Positions 58,148-64,000 of a stretch of DNA of 64,000 bases are shown in pieces (position 1 is the stretch's first letter; each line of letters starts with the position of its first letter). Location of the stretch: the NCBI RefSeq assembly GCF_036884655.1, contig NC_088339.1, positions 34,471,501-34,535,500 on the forward strand. The letters are read 5' to 3'. The notes below the pieces were generated by a model. The model had not been told where the DNA came from, did not search any database, and saw only the letters and a list, made by a program, of their open reading frames with translations. The position numbers were made by a program, and so were the translations under genes. Origin of the DNA: Musa acuminata AAA Group. Its lineage: Eukaryota; Streptophyta; Magnoliopsida; Zingiberales; Musaceae.

Positions 58148-59865
58148 CGTATAATAGCGATTCGATGGTCCGGCCTTCCAGATTCTTTCCGCCGGTGGTG
58201 GTGTTGGTGGCGGTGGTGTCGTCAAAGGGGACAAAAGTCTCCCAGGATCCTCTGCTGCTGCTGGCCCCACAATAACTCCTCCCTCAAATGTTTCGTGCCA
58301 CCCTCCCCTGCGGTATCGCTTTCAAGGACGGTCCTCTAGTTTCCTGTGTCGTCAACCTCCTCCGCTCTCGCTCGGATGAGTGGGAGAGGGAGAGGGAGAG
58401 GGAGAGATGTTCGAGTCGTTGTCTGCGGTGGAAGGAGATTCTGTGCTAGATTGCGTGCCGGAGGTTGGTCTGCAGCAGTGGGTCGAGTGGTTGGTGGCAA
58501 AGGCTGAGTCGACCTGTTGCTGTCTCCTGCGCCACCGAGCCCGGTTCTTCTTCTTATTCTTCTCGGTGATTGTGGTTGAGAGGAAGAGAAGCGATGACCA
58601 GCTTCCGATGGAGCCATTAATCTCTAGGCAAAGTGGGTGCCGGTGATGCTTCCTGAGAGGTGGATCATTCGCGTCACGTCATCGCTGTCGGGTCTCCGTG
58701 GATAAACACGCGAAAGTAATTTTCCATGAAGAAGGAGAGAGCAGGCGATGCGAGTGCAGTTCCCGGTCATGTCTGTCTGCTGCTGTTCATGGCAGGGACG
58801 ACCGAGGCCGTGAAAGGACACGAACGCCCATGAACTGTATGTACATCCCCTCACTCGAACTAAACTTTGCTGGTCGCATGTCGCGCTTCTTTTCCTACCA
58901 AATTAATTAATTAACTAATTTATTATTTGATAGAATTATCTCTAACAATGTAGTAAAAACCTTATATTTACCTCTTTATTGTTTGTTATCCATGTATGAG
59001 AGAGATGATATATAATCTAGTCGATTCACTAAAAAAAATGTTTTTATTTTATTTTATTTTATTTTATTTTTTATTTACTATTCACAATTCTTTACTAATT
59101 ATAATATAATATAATTTTACTATTTATAGTCCGATCTTACCTTTCCGCAACCTCTAATTTCATTCGCTTGTGGAATGAGTATTTGATGATTTATTATGTT
59201 TATTTGCAAAGGAGGAAGAATAAGAAAGATACTTTTCGTAGGTAAATCGTCCGATAATAGTTATTTGCAGGTAAAGAGGACAACCTAAATCAGTAACATT
59301 ATCATTGATTCATGCGTAACACTATCATCGATTCGTAGATGGATCAAAGCGACAACAATTCACAAGAACACCGGCGAGACACATAAACGGGCGGCTCCGT
59401 ACGACCACCGGCCACATCTGCATGCACACCGAGTATTTCATGGGACGGGCAAAGAGAGCAGATTCATTAGATCGATACCTTTTGGACGGACAAAGAGTTG
59501 GGACTCATAAGAGGACCCCATCCCAACAAGCTTTCTTATCACATCAATCCCTTTAATAATTGTGGAGGAAAAGAAGAAAGGAAAGGTCTTCCCAACCAAG
59601 TCACCAACTCCGAAGCTTCACCGCATGGATTGCGTGCAATGCAAATCTCGTGCTCCTAATTTGCCTCTCGTCATCGATATGGCATCTTAATACATGTATT
59701 TTCTATGCGTACGTATTGTATGCATGGCCGTATCGACTGTGTAACAATGAAAACACGTTGCTGAGATGAGAAGATGAGACAGGAAGATAAATAACAACTG
59801 GAATCCCGTCTTCCTTTCTTTGGCCTCCTTGCTTTTAGAAACCATATAGTAGATGTAAATATTAG

Positions 59866-59873
<8 letters not shown>

Positions 59874-59905
<32 letters not shown>
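59874..59905. repeat. (GA)16 microsatellite
   Basis: Uninterrupted GA run about 700 bases upstream of the FAF-like start codon. Confidence 0.9.
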
Positions 59906-59909
<4 letters not shown>

Positions 59910-60281
59910 GTTTTAGTGCCGATCAAAACATGAAGATTAACGCCAGCTGAAGGGGCATTAGAATCAGAGAGAAATACCTAAGAATGTGGAGAATGTGAAG
60001 CAGGTTCAGGAAGAAAGTTGTAATAAAATGTGGAGAATGGCACACAAAGAAAACTGACCTAAAAGCTATTGCTTAGGGAAGCAGAGAGGCAACATGCAGG
60101 GGAGTATGATTGAGCCACAAAGCCAAGAGACCGATGCAGGGGGAGAGAAGGAAGGTAGAAAGAAGGGAACAGGTGAAGCTGGAAAGCACAAGGAAGGTGT
60201 TGTGACTGTGGATGGGGGGTGGTGGTGGAGCCCCTTTTTCCCCCTATGGAGGCTGCAAGAATCCAAATGGGATCAAGAAGC

Positions 60282-60304
60282 CTCTCTCTCTCTCTCTCTC
60301 TCTC
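60282..60304. repeat. (CT)11 tract in the FAF-like leader region
   Basis: Pyrimidine run 280-300 bases upstream of the ATG. CT/GA tracts near plant transcription starts can act as GAGA-factor (BPC) sites; this role is only inferred here. Confidence 0.7.
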
Positions 60305-60583
60305 CAACTACAAATACCACCCCCTCCCTCCTTTCTCTCACTCCTTCTCAGCCTGCCTCTGTCTCTTCCAAGAAGCACAAACCGGCACAATCTATCTATC
60401 CCATCCTTCCCAACTCTCAAGGAAAGGATACCTTGGACTGCGAGTGCCGTCCTTTTTTGAGGTAAATATATTTCCGACTGGTCTCAGTTCAATCGCCTCC
60501 GCTCTCGACTTCCTCTCCCATGCTTCGAGCTATACGCGCTCCTTTGCTCCTTCGTTCTCAGTGTACCACATAGTACAAGGAGG

Positions 60584-61684
60584 ATGTCGGTGGCTGTCAT
60601 GCAAAGCTCATCGACTACCTTCCTCCTGAGGCGGTCTCGCAGCTTGTTGAGCCAGGAAAGCCTCGAGATCTGCACCGAGAACCTCGGCTCCGAGACGGGC
60701 TCCGAATACTTCTCCTTCATGGATGACCTCGACTACTGCGGTCCACTCCAGGGCTTCGACGTTGAGAAGGAAGAAGAGAAGAAAGATAGCGAAGAGAAGC
60801 ACTTCGTTGTACCGGAAGCTGGAGCCGAGGCGAGCGGAGTGCGGCGGCACCAGGCGAAGGAGCTGAAGTCGGTCAACTACCACTGCTCCATTGGCAGGCG
60901 GTCGCCACTGAAGTCGTTCCCCCCGCCGCTCCCGTCGATCTCTCGACGCAATGGGCCGTGCCTCCACATGCGGCCTCACCGCCGCGACGGGCGCCTCGTC
61001 GTCGAGGCCGTCCTCGTTCCTTGTCAGAACTACCTTCACGCCCAGCGCGTGGACGGCCGCCTCCTGCTCTCCTTCATCGATGCCACGTCCGAAGACGAGC
61101 CGGGTTATGAGTCCGAGACCTTACAATCACGCGAACAACAAGATGTTGATGCTAAAGACGAAGAAGTAACCGATATAACGCAATTGGAGGTAGAATCAGA
61201 AGAAAAGAACTGCCGTGAAGAAGAGGAAGAGGAAGAAGAAGAGGAAGTGGAAGTGGTAGACAGGGGCACTGTCGTCGAGGTGAAGGTGAGCAGGCAGCCC
61301 CAGCAACAGAGTGGCGCCACCAAAGTGCACCGGTCTTCGCTCGTCATCAACAAGTTCGTCGGCGGCACGCCGCTGTCGGACGACGACAGCACAAGCAATC
61401 AGAACAAACACAACCGCCGTGTCGCATCAGCTCCGTCAGCCACGCGGGCATCACCGACGGCCACCACAGCGGCGGCGGCGTCCACGCTCAGTGCAGCCAC
61501 GGCAGGCTACAACGAGCACGGCCACGGCGGGCCATGGGAACACCACTCGCCGCAGGAAAACAAGATCCTATTCACTTCCAAGCGGCGGAGCCGCCAGGAG
61601 CTGCTGCACAACATGAGGAGGTGCAGCCAGCTACGGAGGCCGCTGTTCATATGGGAGCCCTGTTGCATTGCCACTTCCTCTTAA
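60584..61684 (+). CDS. FAF: FANTASTIC FOUR-like protein
   Basis: Intronless, 366 residues. The FAF domain is at about residues 110-165: FPPPLPSIS, GPCLHMRPHRRDGRLVVEAV, and QNYLHAQRVDGRLLLSFI. The N-terminus has a Ser/Arg/Leu segment and an EYFSFMDDLDYCGPLQGF block, followed by acidic residues. A highly acidic run (EEEEEEEEEEVEVV) lies at about 209-222, then an Ala/Thr/Ser-rich stretch and a conserved basic end (SKRRSRQELLHNMRR). In Arabidopsis, FAF proteins are plant-specific, lack known catalytic motifs, and limit shoot meristem size through the WUSCHEL/CLAVATA loop. The ATG follows a long pyrimidine-rich leader; a second Met six codons later could also start. Which FAF or FAF-like member it is cannot be told. 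Confidence 0.9.
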   Translation: MSVAVMQSSSTTFLLRRSRSLLSQESLEICTENLGSETGSEYFSFMDDLDYCGPLQGFDVEKEEEKKDSEEKHFVVPEAGAEASGVRRHQAKELKSVNYHCSIGRRSPLKSFPPPLPSISRRNGPCLHMRPHRRDGRLVVEAVLVPCQNYLHAQRVDGRLLLSFIDATSEDEPGYESETLQSREQQDVDAKDEEVTDITQLEVESEEKNCREEEEEEEEEEVEVVDRGTVVEVKVSRQPQQQSGATKVHRSSLVINKFVGGTPLSDDDSTSNQNKHNRRVASAPSATRASPTATTAAAASTLSAATAGYNEHGHGGPWEHHSPQENKILFTSKRRSRQELLHNMRRCSQLRRPLFIWEPCCIATSS

Positions 61685-63516
61685 GACCACTCGCTAGCAT
61701 TCCTAACCATGTCCAAACCCTCACCGTGTGGTTTGATCTATCTCCCCTGTATCGCAGTCAATCTTCTTTTCTTCCCACCAATGATTAAGTTGGACACTAC
61801 AATAGATGATCGGGGTGTTGTTGATGTTGTTCTCGTTTGATCTGGGAAACATATCGGTATCATGCTATGGAAGACCATGGATGCTTTGAGATGTGCGCAC
61901 ACAACCGTGGTGAGAGGTGTCAAGACGTGCATGTGTTTTCGACGGTCGACGTAAAGGCATCTTATTTCAGTCAAAAGAGATGGATTCGGAGGGATTGTGT
62001 TATATGTTCTTTTCTGGGTGTTGCTTCCCCTCTGCAAATCCCATCAGCTTCGGGATCACAGTTTCTTACTGCTCTTCAACTGGGATCGGCTTATTTTTCT
62101 CGTTTTACAGTTGTCGATGGATCGGCAACATGAACAGGCTTAATACCATGAGAAAAAGGAAAGGGGAAAACAGTAGCCAGGCAACGTTAGAGATCTTGCT
62201 TAAAGCCAAAGCGATTTCTGTGTTTGGTATACCTGGGGAAGGTAGCAGCTGCCGGCACCTTCGGATGCTGACCTAAATGTAACAGTAGGGATTGCGGAAG
62301 AAGAACATGAGATGGCGGGAATCTAAGCTCCCACTAGCGCAACATACATCATCATGAAATACAAGTGGTAACAGCAGAGGCAGAGCTCACCGTAGAGCCG
62401 AAGGCAAAAAGGAGAGGAAAGAAGGAGAACCTAATGCCTTTTGTCTCCCTCAGCTCGCCATCGACCCATAGAAAAGCCGCTTTAACATACCTATCATACC
62501 ATGCCTCTCTAGCATTGCAAGTGTTGATGGTAGGTATTGGGCAATGTTCTTCCCCCCTTGTAGTTACATGGAGATGCCAGATTCAGAAAGCCTAGTAAGG
62601 CAAAGGCAGAAAGAGCAGGGAGCAACCTGAAGACACACGGAATCCGGTCTCGTTCCATGGTTCACACATTTTGGCAAGCTTGCTTGCTGCTGCTGTCTGT
62701 CTGTCAAAAGAGAGCCTACATTGTTGAAGGAACTCTCTGCTGTGCTTTTGTCACTTTGCCCTCTCTCTCTCTCATCACTAAATTTCCTGTCCGACATGCA
62801 AGAAGATTCCAAGTCAGTTCGAGTCCGGCATCTCAGTCTATCATAATCCATGGGGTCAGGACTAAAGTTGACAAAGACAAAGACTCCCCATACTAGAATC
62901 ACTTGATATCTTCCATGTGGTGGGCTTTGTAGCGATGAGTGAGTGTAAATGACCATTATGGGTACCCAAGGTGACATCGAGTTGATGCTGCACATAATAA
63001 TGCCCGATCGCATGTCAGGCTAATAGTGTATCCAATCTGGCATGACGCGATGTTGGATCATCCACATGTTAAGACCCTCTTATATCAGTAAGTAGTAAAG
63101 TTCACTTAATTTATTTGCAGGTGAGGTGTGATAACACTATAAGTTTATGTTATTATGACTTGAAGATTATCATAAAATTCTACACAGCCTTTTCTTAAAT
63201 GGATATTTTTGCAAGTGTAGATAAAAAAGAGAAATTGGTTTTCTGATGGAGAGTGAAAGCATTCGAGTCTGCCCCCATCAAATTAACGGGCCACGACTTG
63301 GGCGATCCACCGGGTTGGGCCGGATCGTGATTTATGACCCACGTAAATTTGGAGTTCATCCACGAAATCGGATCCATGGAACGAAAAGATCCGAATCCAT
63401 GATTTCGTTCCCGCTTCCAGCGTAACAGAATTAGAGCCCAAATCGTCGTGCCATCATTCGCAGAATCCCTGCGTATAAATACCAAACCGAGGAGAGAGAC
63501 GTTTTACGCAACAAAG
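61685..63516. other. FAF-like 3' region and intergenic DNA
   Basis: The first few hundred bases should be the 3' UTR of the FAF-like gene. No further protein, RNA gene or mobile element is recognised. GC content rises again from about 63260 (GGGCCACGACTTGGGC), as at the upstream end of a gene. Confidence 0.45.
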
Positions 63517-63858
63517 ATGGTGGTGCGAAACCGCCTCCTGCCCTCATTCGCCAGCTCTCCCTCTTCCCTGACCTATCGCCGCCATCCTCCTCCCTCTCCG
63601 TCGATCTCGGAACCCTCTGCTAAGAGATCTCTCGCAGGCAGGCGCCTCGCCTGCTTCCTCCTTCTGTCCGACATCTTCCTCATCTGCCAGGTCCAAACGC
63701 TAACTCATTCGTGGTGGCCGGTCCCGATCTGGTGGGGTGTCGATGTTCCCTTCTTGACGTCATGTTTTCTTGGACGCAGAGAAGTTCAACGCGCCCCGCC
63801 CTGCAGGACCTCCTCCAATCGCCCGACGTCTTTGTCATCTGCCAGGACCAAACCCTAA
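63517..63858 (+). CDS. Uncertain short ORF at the window end
   Basis: An ATG at 63517 opens MVVRNRLLPSFASSPSSL, an Arg/Ser-rich, acid-poor stretch that resembles an organelle-targeting presequence. The frame runs 114 codons to 63858. A donor-like CAG/GTCCAA at 63690 could end a first exon of 58 codons. From about 63650 the ORF runs into repeats spaced about 155-160 bases, which argues against a long single exon. The gene, if real, would continue beyond the window. No family recognised. Confidence 0.25.
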   Translation: MVVRNRLLPSFASSPSSLTYRRHPPPSPSISEPSAKRSLAGRRLACFLLLSDIFLICQVQTLTHSWWPVPIWWGVDVPFLTSCFLGRREVQRAPPCRTSSNRPTSLSSARTKP

Positions 63859-64000
63859 CTCGTTCTTAGCTGATCCACAATCTGGTGCAGGTTCGAGGTT
63901 CCCTTCATGATCTCATCTTTTCCTGGACCCATACAAGTCATACCGAGTCTATCGATCGCATTCTGGACGAATTCCTCCTATCGCCTAAGGCCTTCGTCTC
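63650..64000. repeat. Diverged tandem repeat, ~155-160 bp, cut by the window edge
   Basis: CATCTGCCAGG(T/A)CCAAAC at 63681 recurs at 63836, a 155-base spacing, with similar flanks (TTCCTCC...TCTGTCCGACATC versus CTCCTCC...TCGCCCGACGTC). A third start (TTCCTCCTATCGCCTAAGGC) appears at about 63970. Identity between copies is moderate. Confidence 0.6.

Larger units (their letters stand above)
58153..60583. other. Intergenic region upstream of the FAF-like gene
   Basis: No gene recognised. It contains a (GGGAGA)4 repeat at 58382-58407, a (TTTTA)n run at 59040-59076, a (GA)16 run at 59874-59905 and a (CT)11 run at 60282-60304. From about 60280 the sequence is pyrimidine-rich and likely forms the leader of the FANTASTIC FOUR-like gene. 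The 123-136-residue ORFs around 60094-60629 are low-complexity and not called. Confidence 0.5.

Noticed and set aside
55051..58270. Many 60-117 aa ORFs in the LTR element
   Set aside because: LTR and tandem-array artefacts; only the gag frame has recognisable motifs.
60094..60629. ORFs of 82-136 aa upstream of the FAF-like gene
   Set aside because: Simple-repeat and pyrimidine-rich leader sequence without domain features.
1..64000. CRISPR arrays, operons, bacterial promoters and rRNA genes
   Set aside because: The sequence is plant nuclear DNA; the repeats seen are tandem or microsatellite, without spacer structure, and no rRNA or convincing tRNA gene was seen.

Overview
This window is plant nuclear DNA: intron-rich genes with GT/AG splice sites, AT-rich intergenic DNA, many GA/CT, TA and AAT microsatellites, and transposon remnants. 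GC-rich exons (glucuronosyltransferase, FANTASTIC FOUR-like) beside AT-rich introns suggest a monocot, perhaps a banana relative (Musaceae). The lineage is an inference and was not tested by any search.

Layout. 1-4069: no convincing gene, but a near-perfect snap-back hairpin at 2943. 4070-4345 (-): small two-EF-hand calcium-binding protein with a well-placed TATA box. 6615-9696 (-): three-exon GT8 xylan glucuronosyltransferase (GUX/PGSIP type). 12959-18015 (-): COR27/COR28-like cold- and clock-regulated gene; a 129-bp tandem duplication across an exon-intron boundary has created an extra in-frame 16-residue exon. Its upstream region carries two evening elements, a G-box, a DRE core and two GGTCCCAC TCP-type sites. 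18641-21351 (-): two-exon small membrane protein, arranged head-to-head with 21638-24346 (+), a MAT1-like (CDK-activating kinase assembly factor) gene. Both members of this divergent pair have damaged N-terminal reading frames, and the MAT1-like one also has a stop near its C-terminus. 25208-27151 (-): seven-exon WAT1/UMAMIT-type transporter.

29068-32620 (+): decayed, intron-containing copy of an ARGLU1-like (arginine/glutamate-rich splicing cofactor) gene. 34910-48979 (+): large PIP5K gene (MORN repeats plus lipid kinase, 804 aa predicted), with non-coding 5' exons, a foldback element in its leader intron and a LINE fragment in a coding intron. 49871-54183 (+): six-exon plastid-lipid-associated protein (fibrillin, PAP4/FBN3 type). 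54832-58147: complete non-autonomous LTR retrotransposon with a 5-bp target duplication, a gag-only interior with an internal deletion, and a ~92-bp tandem array. 60584-61684 (+): intronless FANTASTIC FOUR-like gene. 63517 to the end: uncertain short ORF running into diverged ~155-160-bp repeats cut by the window edge.

The genes do not form one pathway; this is an ordinary gene neighbourhood. I found no obviously new multi-gene system. The strongest observations are the exon birth in the COR27/28-like gene with its clock/cold promoter, the broken divergent MAT1/membrane-protein pair, the ARGLU1-like relic and the gag-only retrotransposon. All exon models were made by eye from splice sites and reading-frame continuity, without transcripts.
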